Below the pieces are notes generated by a model, which saw only the letters and a list, made by a program, of their open reading frames with translations, was not told the origin of the DNA and ran no database searches. Shown here piece by piece: positions 11,938 through 24,812 of a stretch of DNA of 64,000 bases (its first letter is position 1; each line of letters begins with the position of its first letter). The stretch lies in the NCBI GenBank assembly GCA_033782935.1, contig JAWQEG010000279.1, positions 1,884,001 to 1,948,000 of the forward strand, read 5' to 3'. A program made the translations under genes and the position numbers. Source of the DNA: Petrolisthes cinctipes. Lineage: Eukaryota; Arthropoda; Malacostraca; Decapoda; Porcellanidae.

Positions 11938-12113
11938 GTAGGCATGTACAGATTGCTTCTGGGACCCCAAAATATTGAATTTTCGGGTGTTTTGAGCCTG
12001 AATTTGAGATATAAATGGGTACAGAAGATACATGCACATATTGACTTTGGGCACCAAAAATATCGATTTTCAGCATGTTCTGGGTCTGAATTTTGAAAAT
12101 ACTCTAACAAGGA
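11938..12113 (+). repeat. Monomer B1 (176 bp), reference copy
   Basis: A long-type monomer that differs from B2 mainly by gggcaccaaaaatatc (B2: gggcatctaaaatatc) and gggcctgaattttgaa (B2: gggcctgtattttgaa). The 5' half has the TpG forms acagattgc and atattgaatt. In the regular HOR it lies between A1 and C1. Confidence 0.92.
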
Positions 12114-12290
12114 GTAGGCATGTACAGATCGCTTCTGGGACCCCAAAATATCGAATTTTCGGGTGTTTAGGGCCAGAATTTGAGATATAAACGGGTACAG
12201 AAGATGCATGCACATATCGACTTTTGGGCACCTAAAAGATCGATTTTCAGTATGTTTTAGGTCTGTATTTTGAAAATACTCTAACACGGA
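12114..12290 (+). repeat. Monomer C1 (177 bp), reference copy
   Basis: A long-type monomer with CpG forms at acagatcgc, atatcgaatt and catatcgac. Private sites are gtgtttagggccagaattt and gatgcatgcacat, the latter containing the palindrome tgcatgca. The tail is ctctaacacggagtagg. With its CpGs intact and the 29-bp segment present, it is the type closest to an inferred ancestral long monomer; that polarity is inference. Confidence 0.9.
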
Positions 12291-13469
12291 GTAGGCATGT
12301 ACAGATACCTTCTGGGACCTCTAAATATCGAATTTTCGGGTGTTTTGGGACTGAATTTGAGATATCGATTTTTTGGCACCTAAAATGTCGATTTTTAGCA
12401 TATTTTTAGCCTATATTTTGAAAATATTCTAGCACTGTGTAGGCATGTACAGATTGCTTCTGGGACCCCAAAATATTGAATTTTCGGGTGTTTTGAGCCT
12501 GAATTTGAGATATAAACGGGTACAGAAGATACATGCACATATTGACTTTGGGCATCTAAAATATCGATTTTCAGCATGTTTTGGCCCTGTATTTTGAAAA
12601 TATTCTAGCACTGAGTAGGCATGTACAGATTGCTTCTGGGACCCCAAAATATTGAATTTTCTGGTGTTTTGAGCCTGAATTTGAGATATAAACGGGTACA
12701 GAAGATACATGCACATATTGACTTTGGGCACCAAAAATATCGATTTTCAGCATGTTTTGGGCCTGAATTTTGAAAATACTCTAACACGGAGTAGGCATGT
12801 ACAGATCGCTTCTGGGACCCCAAAATATCGAATTTTCGGGTGTTTAGGGCCAGAATTTGAGATATAAACGGGTATAGAAGATGCATGCACATATCGACTT
12901 TTGGGCACCTAAATGATCGATTTTTAGTATGTTTTAGGCCTGTATTTTTGAAAATACTCTAACACGGAGTAGGCATGCACAGATACCTTCTGGGACCTCT
13001 AGATATAGAATTTTCGGGTGTTTTGGGACTGAATTTGAGATATCGATTTTTTGGCACCTAAAATGTCGATTTTTAGCATGTTTTTAGCCTATATTTTGAA
13101 AATATTCAAGCACTGTGTAGGCATGTACAGATTGCTTCTGGGACCCCAAAATATTGAATTTTCGGGTGTTTTGAGCCTGAATTTGAGATATAAACGGGTA
13201 CAGAAGATACATGCCCATATTGACTTTGGGCATCTAAAATATCGATTTTCAGCATGTTTTGGTCCTGTATTTTGAAAATACTCTAACACTGAGTAGGCAT
13301 GTACAGATTGCTTCTGGGACCCCAAAATATTGAATTTTCGGGTGTTTTGAGACTGAATTTGAGATATAAACGGGTACTGAAGATGCATGCACATATCGAC
13401 TTTTGTGCACCTAAAAGATCGATTTTCAGTATGTTTTGAGCATGTATTTTGAAAATACTCTAACACGGA
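12291..13469 (+). repeat. HOR segment with B2-B1 skip
   Basis: Monomers with exact starts: A2 12291, B2 12439, B1 12615, C1 12791 (178 bp, one extra T in gtatttttgaaaa), A2 12969, B2 13117, C2 13293. The B2-to-B1 step at 12615 skips C2 and A1, as does 132/308. The B2 tail there reads gaaaatattctagcactgag, an A-type tail, so the skip arose by exchange between a B2 and an A1 near the monomer end. Confidence 0.88.
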
Positions 13470-15130
13470 GTAGGCATGTACAGATCACTTCTGGGACCCC
13501 TAAATATCGAATTTTCGGGTGTTTTGGGACTGAATTTGAGATATCGACTTTTTGGCACCTAAAATATCGATTTTTAGCATGTTTTTAGCCTATATTTTGA
13601 AAATATTCTAGCACTGAGTAGGCATGTACAGATTGCTTCTGGGACCCCAAAATATTGAATTTTCGGGTGTTTTGAGCCTGAATTTGAGATATAAACGGGT
13701 ACAGAAGATACATGCACATATTGACTTTGGGCACCAAAAATATCGATTTTCAGCATGTTTTGGGTCTGAATTTTGAAAATACTCTAACACGGAGTAGGCA
13801 TGTACAGATCGCTTCTGGGACCCCAAAATATCGAATTTTCGGGTGTTTATGGCCAGAATTTGAGATATAAACGGGTATAGAAGATGCATGCACATATCGA
13901 CTTTTGGGCACCTAAAAGATCGATTTACAGTATGTTTTAGGTCTGTATTTTGAAAATACTCTAACACGGAGTAGGCATGCACAGATACCTTCTGGGACCT
14001 CTAAATATCGAATTTTCGGGTGTTTTGGGACTGAATTTGAGATATCGATTTTTTGGCACCTAAAATGTCGACTTTTAGCATATTTTTAGCCTATATTTTG
14101 AAAATATTCTAGCACTGTGTAGGCATTTACAGATTGCTTCTGGGACCCCAAAATATTTAATTTTCGGGTGTTTTGAGCCTGAATTTGAGATATAAACGGG
14201 TACAGAAGATACATGCACATATTGACTTTGGGCATCTAAAATATCGATTTTCAGCATGTTTTGGGCCTGTATTTTGAAAATACTCTAACACGGAGTAGGC
14301 ATGTACAGATCGCTTCTGGGACCCCAAAATATCGAATTTTCGGGTGTTTAGGGCCAGAATTTGAGATATAAACGGGTACAGAAGATGAATGCACATATCG
14401 ACTTTTGGGCACCTAAAGGATCGATTTTCAGTATGTTTTTGGCCTGTATTTTGAAAATAATCTAAAACGGAGTAGGCATGCACAGATACCTTCTGGGACC
14501 TCTAAATATCGAATTTTCGGGTGTTTTGGGACTGAATTTGATATATCGATTTTTTGGCACCTAAAATGTCGATTTTTAGAATATTTTTAGCCTATATTTT
14601 GAAAATATTCTAGCACTGTGTAGGCATGTACAGATTGCTTCTGGGACCCCAAAATATTGAATTTTCGGGTGTTTTGAGCCTGAATTTGAGATATAAACGG
14701 GTACAGAAGATACATGCACATATTGACTTTGGGCATCTAAAATATCGATTTTCAGCATGTTTTGGGCCTGTATTTTGAAAATACTCTAACACTGTGTAGG
14801 CATGTACAGATTGCTTCTGGGACCCCAAAATATTGAATTTTCGGGTGTTTTGAGCCTGAATTTGAGATATAAACGGGTACTGAAGATGCATGCACATATC
14901 GACTTTTGTGCACCTAAAAGATCGATTTTCAGTATGTTTTGAGCATGTATTTTGAAAATACTCTAACACGGAGTAGGCATGTACAGATCGCTTCTGGGAC
15001 CCCTAAATATCGAATTTTCGGGTGTTTTGGGACTGAATTTCAGATATCGACTTTTTGGAACCTAAATGATCGATTTTTAGCATGTTTTTAGCCTATATTT
15101 TGAAAATATTCTAGCAGTGAGTAGACATGT
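13100..15130 (+). repeat. Block P, copy 1
   Basis: This matches about 18400-20430 at offset 5297, and through it about 22220-24250. Exact starts: A1 13470, B1 13618, C1 13794, A2 13971, B2 14119, C1 14295, A2 14472, B2 14620. Shared private sites include gtgtttatggccag, cgatttacagtatg, gaagatgaatgc and aaataatctaaaacgg. It ends in an A5-type monomer (ctttttggaacctaaatg) followed by gagtagacatg. Confidence 0.88.
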
Positions 15131-16240
15131 ACAGATCGCTTCTGGGACCCCAAAATATCGAATTTTTGGGTGTTTAGAGATATAAACGGGTACAGAAGAT
15201 GCATGCACATATCGACTTTTGGGCACCTAAAAGATCGATTTTCAGTATGTTTTTGGCCTGTATTTTGAAAATACTCTAAAACGGAGTAGGCATGTACAGA
15301 TACCTTCTGGGACCTCTAAATATCGAATTTTCGGGTGTTATGAGACTGAATTTGAGATATCGATTTTTTGGCACCTATAATATCGATTTTTAGCATGATT
15401 TTAGCCTATATTTTGAAAATATTCTAGCACTGTGTAGGCATGTACAGATTGCTTCTGGGACCCCAAAATATTGAATTTTCGGGTGTTTTGAGCCTGAATT
15501 TGAGATATAAACGGGTACTGAAGATGCATGCACATATCGACTTTTGTGCACCTAAAGGATCGATTTTCAGTATGTTTTGAGCATGTATTTTGAAAATACT
15601 CTAACGCGGAGTAGGCATGTACATATCGCTTCTGGGACCCCTAAATATAGAATTTTCGGGTGTTTTGGGACTGAATTTGAGATATCGACTTTTTGGCACC
15701 TAAAAGATCGATTTTTAGTATGTTTTTAGCCTATATTTTGAAAATATTCTAGCACTGAGTAGGCATGTACAGATTGCTTCTGGGACCCCAAAATATTGAA
15801 TTTTCGGGTGTTTTGAGCCTGAATTTGAGATATAAACGGGTACAGATGATACATGCACAATATTGACTTTGGGCACCAAAAATATCGATTTTCAGCATGT
15901 TTTGGGCCTGAATTTTGAAAATACTCTAACACGGAGTAGGCATGTACAGATCGCTTCTGGGACCCCAAAATATCGAATTTTCGGGTGTTTAGGGCCAGAA
16001 TTTGAGATATAAACGGGTACAGAAGATGCATGCACATATCGACTTTTGGGCACCTAAAAGATCGATTTTCAGTATGTTTTTGGCCTGTATTTTGAAAATA
16101 CTCTAACACGGAGTAGGCATGTACAGATACCTTCTGGGACCTCTAAATATCGAATTTTCGGGTGTTTTGGGACTGAATTTGAGATATCGATTTTTTGGCA
16201 CCTAAAATGTCGATTTTTAGCATGTTTTTAGACTATATTT
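15131..16240 (+). repeat. Block Q, copy 1
   Basis: This matches about 20605-21710 at offset 5474. Shared landmarks are ggtgtttagagatataaac (tgtttaga at 15171 and 20645), an A4 monomer (gttatgagactg), aacgcggagtagg, and cagatgatacatgcacaata near 15844 and 21318. The offset differs from block P by exactly 177 bp, so one long monomer was gained or lost at the P/Q border. Confidence 0.88.
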
Positions 16241-18350
16241 TGAAAATATTCTAGCACTGTGTAGGCATGTACAGATTGCTTCTGGGACCCCAAAATATCG
16301 AATTTTCGGGTGTTTAGGGCCAGAATTTGAGATATAAACGGGTACAGAAGATGCATGCACATATCGACTTTTGGGCACCTAAAAGATCGATTTTCAGTAT
16401 GTTTTTGGCCTGTATTTTGAAAATACTCTAACACAGTGTAGGCATGTACAGATACCTTCTGGGACCTCTAAATATCGAATTTTCGGGTGTTTTGGGACTG
16501 AATTTGAGATATCGATTTTTTGGCACCTAAAATGTCGATTTTTAGCATGTTTTTAGCCTATATTTTGAAAATATTCTAGCACTGTGTAGGCATGTACAGA
16601 TTGATTCTGGGACCACAAAATATTGAATTTTCGGGTGTTTTGAGCCTGAATTTGAGATATAAACGGGTACAGAAGATACATGCACATATTGATTTTGGGC
16701 ATCTAAAATATCGATTTTCAGCATGTTTTGGGCCTGTATTTTGAAAATACTCTAACACTGAGTAGGCATGTACAGATTGCTTCTGGGACCCCAAAATATT
16801 GAATTTTCGGGTGTTTTGAGCCTGAATTTGAGATATAAACGGATACTGAAGATGCATGCACATATTGACTTTGGGCATCTAAAATATCGATTTTCAGTAT
16901 GTTTTGAGCATGTTTTTTGAAAATACTCTAACACGGAGTAGGCATGTACAGATCGCTTCTGGGACCCCTAAATATCGAATTTTCGGGTGTTTTGGGACTG
17001 AATTTGAGATATCGACTTTTTGGCACCTAAAAGATCGATTTTTAGCATGTTTTTAGCCTATATTTTGAAAATATTCTAGCACTGAGTAGGCATGTACAGA
17101 TTGCTTCTGGGACCCCAAAATATTGAATTTTCGGGTGTTTTGAGCCTGAATTTGAGATATAAACGGGTACAGAAGATACATGCACATATTGACTTTGGGC
17201 ACCAAAAATATCGATTTTCAGCATGTTTTGGGCCTGAATTTTGAAAATACTCTAACACGGAGTAGGCATGTACAGATCGCTTCTGGGACCCCAAAATATC
17301 GAATTTTCGGGTGTTTAGGGCCAGAATTTGAGATATAAACGGGTACAGAAGATGCATGCCCATATCGACTTTTGGGCACCTAAAAGATCGATTTTCAATA
17401 TGTTTTTGGCCTGTATTTTGAAAATACTCTAACACGGAGTAGGCATATACAGATACCTTCTGGGACCTCTAAATATCGAATTTTCGGGTGTTTTGGGACT
17501 GAATTTGAGATATCGATTTTTCGGCACCTAAAATGTCGATTTTTAGCATGTTTTTAGCCTATATTTTGAAAATATTCTAGCACTGTGTAGGCATGTACAG
17601 ATTGCTTCTGGGACCCCAAAATATTGAATTTTCGGGTGTTTTGAGCTTGAATTTGAGATATAAACGGGTACTGAAGATGCATGCACATATCTACTTTTGT
17701 GCACCTAAAAGATCGATTTTCAGTATGTTTTGAGCATGTATTTTGAAAATACTCTAACACGGAGTAGGCATGTACAGATCGCTTCTGGGACTCCTAAATA
17801 TCGAATTTTCGGGTGTTTTGGGACTGAATTTGAGATATCGACTTTTTGGCACCTAAAAGATCGATTTTTAGCATGTTTTTATCCTATATTTTGAAAATAT
17901 TCTAGCACTGTGTAGGCATGTACAGATTGCTTCTGGGACCCCAAAATATTGAATTTTCGGGTGTTTTGAGCCTGAATTTGAGATATAAACGGGTACAGAA
18001 GATACATGCACATATTGACTTTGGGCATCTAAAATATCGATTTTCAGCATGTTTTGGGCCTGTATTTTGAAAATACTCTAACACTGAGTAGGCATGTACA
18101 GATTGCTTCTGGGACCCCAAAATATTGAATTTTCGGGTGTTTTGAGCCTGAATTTGAGATCTAAACGGGTACTGAAGATTCATGCACATATCGACTTTTG
18201 TGCACCTAAAAGATCGATTTTCAGTATGTTTTGAGCATGTATTTAAAAAAATACTCTAACACGGAGTAGGCATGTACAGATCGCTTCTGGGACCCCTAAA
18301 TATCGAATTTTCGGGTGTTTTGGGACTGAATTTGAGATATCGACTTTTTG
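15700..18350 (+). repeat. Block R, copy 1 (12628-bp spacing)
   Basis: This matches about 28330-30980 at a constant offset of 12628. Shared landmarks include cagatgatacatgcacaata, a C1-type segment following an A2 5' end near 16280/28908, ccagaatttgagatataaac units, ggatactgaagatgc, catgcccatatcg, and gtatttaaaaaaatactc near 18239/30867. Monomer order is the same throughout. It is satellite only. Confidence 0.86.
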
Positions 18351-20990
18351 GCACCTAAAAGATCGATTTTTAGCATATTTTTAGCCTATATTTTGAAAAT
18401 ATTCTAGCACTGAGTAGGCATGTACAGATTGCTTCTGGGACCCCAAAATATTGAATTTTCGGGTGTTTTGAGCCTGAATTTGAGATATAAACGGGTACAG
18501 AAGATACATGCCCATATTGACTTTGGGCATCTAAAATATCGATTTTCAGCATGTTTTGGGCCTGTATTTTGAAAATACTCTAACACTGAGTAGGCATGTA
18601 CAGATTGCTTCTGGGACCCCAAAATATTGAATTTTCGGGTGTTTTGAGCCTGAATTTGAGATATAAACGAGTACTGAAGATGCATGCACATATCGACTTT
18701 TGTGCACCTAAAAGATCGATTTTCAGTATGTTTTGAGCATGTATTTTGAAAATACTCTAACACGGAGTAGGCATGTACAGATCACTTCTGGGACCCCTAA
18801 ATATCGAATTTTCGGGTGTTTTGGGACTGAATTTGAGATATCGACTTTTTGGCACCTAAAAGATCGATTTTTAGCATGTTTTTAGCCTATATTTTGAAAA
18901 TATTCTAGCACTGAGTAGGCATGTACAGATTGCTTCTGGGACCCCAAAATATTGAATTTTCGGGTGTTTTGAGCCTGAATTTGAGATATAAACGGGTACA
19001 GAAGATACATGCACATATTGACTTTGGGCACCAAAAATATCGATTTTCAGCATGTTTTGGGTCTGAATTTTGAAAATACTCTAACACGGAGTAGGCATGT
19101 ACAGATCGCTTCTGGGACCCCAAAATATCGAATTTTCGGGTGTTTATGGCCAGAATTTGAGATATAAACGGGTATAGAAGATGCATGCACATATCGACTT
19201 TTGGGCACCTAAAAGATCGATTTACAGTATGTTTTAGGTCTGTACTTTGAAAATACTCTAACACGGAGTAGGCATGCACAGATACCTTCTGGGACCTCTA
19301 AATATCGAATTTTCGGGTGTTTTGGGACTGAATTTGAGATATCGATTTTTTGGCACCTAAAATGTCGATTTTTATCATATTTTTAGCCTATATTTTGAAA
19401 ATATTCTAGCACTGTGTAGGCATTTACAGATTGCTTCTGGGACCCCAAAATATTTAATTTTCGGGTGTTTTGAGCCTGAATTTGAGATATAAACGGGTAC
19501 AAAAGATACATGCACATATTGACTTTGGGCATCTAAAATATCGATTTTCAGCATGTTTTGGGCCTGTATTTTGAAAATACTCTAACACGGAGTAGGCATG
19601 TACAGATCGCTTCTGGGACCCCAAAATATCGAATTTTCGGGTGTTTAGGGCCAGAATTTGAGATATAAACGGGTACAGAAGATGAATGCACATATCGACT
19701 TTTGGGCACCTAAAGGATCGATTTTCAGTATGTTTTTGGCCTGTATTTTGAAAATAATCTAAAACGGAGTAGGCATGCACAGATACCTTCTGGGACCTCT
19801 AAATATCGAATTTTCGGGTGTTTAGGGACTGAATTTGAGATATCGATTTTTTGGCACCTAAAATGTCGATTTTTAGAATATTTTTAGCCTATATTTTGAA
19901 AATATTCTAGCACTGTGTAGGCATGTACAGATTGCTTCTGGGACCCCAAAATATTGAATTTTCGGGTGTTTTGAGCCTGAATTTGAGATATAAACGGGTA
20001 CAGAAGATACATGCACATATTGACTTTGGGCATCTAAAATATCGATTTTCAGCATGTTTTGGGCCTGTATTTTGAAAATACTCTAACACTGAGTAGGCAT
20101 GTACAGATTGCTTCTGGGACCCCAAAATATTGAATTTTCGGGTGTTTTGAGCCTGAATTTGAGATATAAACGGGTACTGAAGATGCATGCACATATCGAC
20201 TTTTGTGCACCTAAAAGATCGATTTTCAGTATGTTTTGAGCATGTATTTTGAAAATACTCTAACACGGAGTAGGCATGTACAGATCGCTTCTGGGACCCC
20301 TAAATATCGAATTTTCGGGTGTTTTGGGACTGAATTTCAGATATCGACTTTTTGGAACCTAAATGATCGATTTTTAGCATGTTTTTAGCCTATATTTTGA
20401 AAATATTCTAGCAGTGAGTAGACATGTACAGATTGCTTCTGGGACCCCAAAATATTGAATTTTCGGGTGTTTTGAGCCTGATTTTGAGATATAAACGGGA
20501 ACAGAAGATACATGCACATATTGACTTTGGGCATCTAAAATATCGATTTTCAGCATGTTTTGGGCCTGTATTTTGAAAATACTCTTAACACTGAGTAGGC
20601 ATGTACAGATCGCTTCTGGGACCCCAAAATATCGAATTTTTGGGTGTTTAGAGATATAAACGGGTACAGAAGATGCATGCACATATCGACTTTTGGGCAC
20701 CTATAAGATCGATTTTCAGTATGTTTTTGGCCTGTATTTTGAAAATACTCTAAAACGGAGTAGGCATGTACAGATACCTTCTGGGACCTCTAAATATCGA
20801 ATTTTCGGGTGTTATGAGACTGAATTTGAGATATCGATTTTTTGGCACCTATAATATCGATTTTTAGCATGATTTTAGCCTATATTTTGAAAATATTCTA
20901 GCACTGTGTAGGCATGTACAGATTGCTTCTGGGACCCCAAAATATTGAATTTTCGGGTGTTTTGAGCCTGAATTTGAGATATAAACGGGT
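17880..20990 (+). repeat. Block T, copy 1 (3823-bp spacing)
   Basis: This matches about 21703-24812 at offset 3823 over about 3.1 kb. It includes a BglII-like gatctaaacgggtac variant followed by gaagattcatgc, the gtatttaaaaaaatactc tail, all block P landmarks and the extra 177-bp monomer near 20430-20605 (cagaagatacatgc preceded by cgggaa). Visible differences are few, for example acaaaagat at 19500 against acagaagat at 23323. Confidence 0.88.
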
Positions 20991-21702
20991 ACTGAAGATG
21001 CATGCACATATCGACTTTTGTGCACCTAAAAGATCGATTTTCAGTATGTTTTGAGCATGTATTTTGAAAATACTCTAACGCGGAGTAGGCATGTACATAT
21101 CGCTTCTGGGACCCCTAAATATAGAATTTTCGGGTGTTTTGGGACTGAATTTGAGATATCGACTTTTTGGCACCTAAAAGATCGATTTTTAGTATGTTTT
21201 TAGCCTATATTTTGAAAATATTCTAGCACTGAGTAGGCATGTACAGATTGCTTTTGGGACCCCAAAATATTGAATTTTCGGGTGTTTTGAGCCTGAATTT
21301 GAGATATAAACGGGTACAGATGATACATGCACAATATTGACTTTGGGCACCAAAAATATCGATTTTCAGCATGTTTTGGGCCTGAATTTTGAAAATACTC
21401 TAACACGGAGTAGGCATGTACAGATTGCTTCTGGGACCCCAAAATATCGAATTTTCGGGTGTTTAGGGCCAGAATTTGAGATATAAACGGGTACAGAAGA
21501 TGCATGCACATATCGACTTTTGGGCACCTAAAAGATCGATTTTCAGTATGTTTTTGGCCTGTATTTTGAAAATACTCTAACACGGAGTAGGCATGTACAG
21601 ATACCTTCTGGGACCTCTAAATATCGAATTTTCGGGTGTTTTGGGACTGAATTTGAGATATCGATTTTTTGGCACCTAAAATGTCGATTTTTAGCATGTT
21701 TT
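20431..21702 (+). repeat. Extra long monomer and block Q, copy 2
   Basis: Near 20431-20607 a B2-like monomer (gcctgattttgagatataaa, cgggaacagaag, tactcttaacactgag) is present that has no counterpart at 15126. Block Q copy 2 then runs to about 21700. The extra monomer carries one extra T in ctcttaac, a mark it shares with the copy near 24255-24430. Confidence 0.85.
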
Positions 21703-24700
21703 TAGACTATATTTTGAAAATATTCTAGCACTGTGTAGGCATGTACAGATTGCTTCTGGGACCCCAAAATATTGAATTTTCGGGTGTTTTGAGCCTGAAT
21801 TTGAGATATAAACGGGTACAGAAGATACATGCACATATTGACTTTGGGCATCTAAAATATCGATTTTCAGCATGTTTTGGGCCTGTATTTTGAAAATACT
21901 CTAACACTGAGTAGGCATGTACAGATTGCTTCTGGGACCACAAAATATTGAATTTTCGGGTGTTTTGAGCCTGAATTTGAGATCTAAACGGGTACTGAAG
22001 ATTCATGCACATATCGACTTTTGTGCACCTAAAAGATCGATTTTCAGTATGTTTTGAGCATGTATTTAAAAAAATACTCTAACACGGAGTAGGCATGTAC
22101 AGATCGCTTCTGGGACCCCTAAATATCGAATTTTCGGGTGTTTTGGGACTGAATTTGAGATATCGACTTTTTGGCACCTAAAAGATCGATTTTTAGCATA
22201 TTTTTAGCCTATATTTTGAAAATATTCTAGCACTGAGTAGGCATGTACAGATTGCTTCTGGGACCCCAAAATATTGAATTTTCGGGTGTTTTGAGCCTGA
22301 ATTTGAGATATAAACGGGTACAGAAGATACATGCCCATATTGACTTTGGGCATCTAAAATATCGATTTTCAGCATGTTTTGGGCCTGTATTTTGAAAATA
22401 CTCTAACACTGAGTAGGCATGTACAGATTGCTTCTGGGACCCCAAAATATTGAATTTTCGGGTGTTTTGAGCCTGAATTTGAGATATAAACGAGTACTGA
22501 AGATGCATGCACATATCGACTTTTGTGCACCTAAAAGATCGATTTTCAGTATGTTTTGAGCATGTATTTTGAAAATACTCTAACACGGAGTAGGCATGTA
22601 CAGATCACTTCTGGGACCCCTAAATATCGAATTTTCGGGTGTTTTGGGACTGAATTTGAGATATCGACTTTTTGGCACCTAAAAGATCGATTTTTAGCAT
22701 GTTTTTAGCCTATATTTTGAAAATATTCTAGCACTGAGTAGGCATGTACAGATTGCTTCTGGGACCCCAAAATATTGAATTTTCGGGTGTTTTGAGCCTG
22801 AATTTGAGATATAAACGGGTACAGAAGATACATGCACATATTGACTTTGGGCACCAAAAATATCGATTTTCAGCATGTTTTGGGTCTGAATTTTGAAAAT
22901 ACTCTAACACGGAGTAGGCATGTACAGATCGCTTCTGGGACCCCAAAATATCGAATTTTCGGGTGTTTATGGCCAGAATTTGAGATATAAACGGGTATAG
23001 AAGATGCATGCACATATCGACTTTTGGGCACCTAAAAGATCGATTTACAGTATGTTTTAGGTCTGTACTTTGAAAATACTCTAACACGGAGTAGGCATGC
23101 ACAGATACCTTCTGGGACCTCTAAATATCGAATTTTCGGGTGTTTTGGGACTGAATTTGAGATATCGATTTTTTGGCACCTAAAATGTCGATTTTTATCA
23201 TATTTTTAGCCTATATTTTGAAAATATTCTAGCACTGTGTAGGCATTTACAGATTGCTTCTGGGACCCCAAAATATTTAATTTTCGGGTGTTTTGAGCCT
23301 GAATTTGAGATATAAACGGGTACAGAAGATACATGCACATATTGACTTTGGGCATCTAAAATATCGATTTTCAGCATGTTTTGGGCCTGTATTTTGAAAA
23401 TACTCTAACACGGAGTAGGCATGTACAGATCGCTTCTGGGACCCCAAAATATCGAATTTTCGGGTGTTTAGGGCCAGAATTTGAGATATAAACGGGTACA
23501 GAAGATGAATGCACATATCGACTTTTGGGCACCTAAAGGATCGATTTTCAGTATGTTTTTGGCCTGTATTTTGAAAATAATCTAAAACGGAGTAGGCATG
23601 CACAGATACCTTCTGGGACCTCTAAATATCGAATTTTCGGGTGTTTAGGGACTGAATTTGAGATATCGATTTTTTGGCACCTAAAATGTCGATTTTTAGA
23701 ATATTTTTAGCCTATATTTTGAAAATATTCTAGCACTGTGTAGGCATGTACAGATTGCTTCTGGGACCCCAAAATATTGAATTTTCGGGTGTTTTGAGCC
23801 TGAATTTGAGATATAAACGGGTACAGAAGATACATGCACATATTGACTTTGGGCATCTAAAATATCGATTTTCAGCATGTTTTGGGCCTGTATTTTGAAA
23901 ATACTCTAACACTGAGTAGGCATGTACAGATTGCTTCTGGGACCCCAAAATATTGAATTTTCGGGTGTTTTGAGCCTGAATTTGAGATATAAACGGGTAC
24001 TGAAGATGCATGCACATATCGACTTTTGTGCACCTAAAAGATCGATTTTCAGTATGTTTTGAGCATGTATTTTGAAAATACTCTAACACGGAGTAGGCAT
24101 GTACAGATCGCTTCTGGGACCCCTAAATATCGAATTTTCGGGTGTTTTGGGACTGAATTTCAGATATCGACTTTTTGGAACCTAAATGATCGATTTTTAG
24201 CATGTTTTTAGCCTATATTTTGAAAATATTCTAGCAGTGAGTAGACATGTACAGATTGCTTCTGGGACCCCAAAATATTGAATTTTCGGGTGTTTTGAGC
24301 CTGATTTTGAGATATAAACGGGAACAGAAGATACATGCACATATTGACTTTGGGCATCTAAAATATCGATTTTCAGCATGTTTTGGGCCTGTATTTTGAA
24401 AATACTCTTAACACTGAGTAGGCATGTACAGATCGCTTCTGGGACCCCAAAATATCGAATTTTTGGGTGTTTAGAGATATAAACGGGTACAGAAGATGCA
24501 TGCACATATCGACTTTTGGGCACCTATAAGATCGATTTTCAGTATGTTTTTGGCCTGTATTTTGAAAATACTCTAAAACGGAGTAGGCATGTACAGATAC
24601 CTTCTGGGACCTCTAAATATCGAATTTTCGGGTGTTATGAGACTGAATTTGAGATATCGATTTTTTGGCACCTATAATATCGATTTTTAGCATGATTTTA

Positions 24701-24812
24701 GCCTATATTTTGAAAATATTCTAGCACTGTGTAGGCATGTACAGATTGCTTCTGGGACCCCAAAATATTGAATTTTCGGGTGTTTTGAGCCTGAATTTGA
24801 GATATAAACGGA
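21703..24812 (+). repeat. Block T, copy 2 (3823-bp spacing)
   Basis: This is the partner of about 17880-20990. At 24812 the match stops: this copy switches to ggatactgaagatacatgc, and the following sequence instead matches the 16.85-18.35 kb stretch at offset 7969. That switch marks a recombination junction within a long monomer. Confidence 0.87.

Larger units (their letters stand above)
11289..12290 (+). repeat. Reference 1002-bp hexamer HOR (A2-B2-C2-A1-B1-C1)
   Basis: This is a clean copy of the largest regular unit. Six monomers of 148, 176, 177, 148, 176 and 177 bp follow one another without gaps, and monomer starts were located exactly from the gtagg box. Each half (A-B-C) is 501 bp. 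The halves differ by diagnostic sites: the B monomer reads gggcatctaaaatatc in the first half and gggcaccaaaaatatc in the second. Alternation of these two B types at 501-bp spacing recurs elsewhere (for example B starts 8722/9223 and 47721/48222), so the hexamer is the underlying HOR from which shorter and longer variants derive. Confidence 0.93.
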
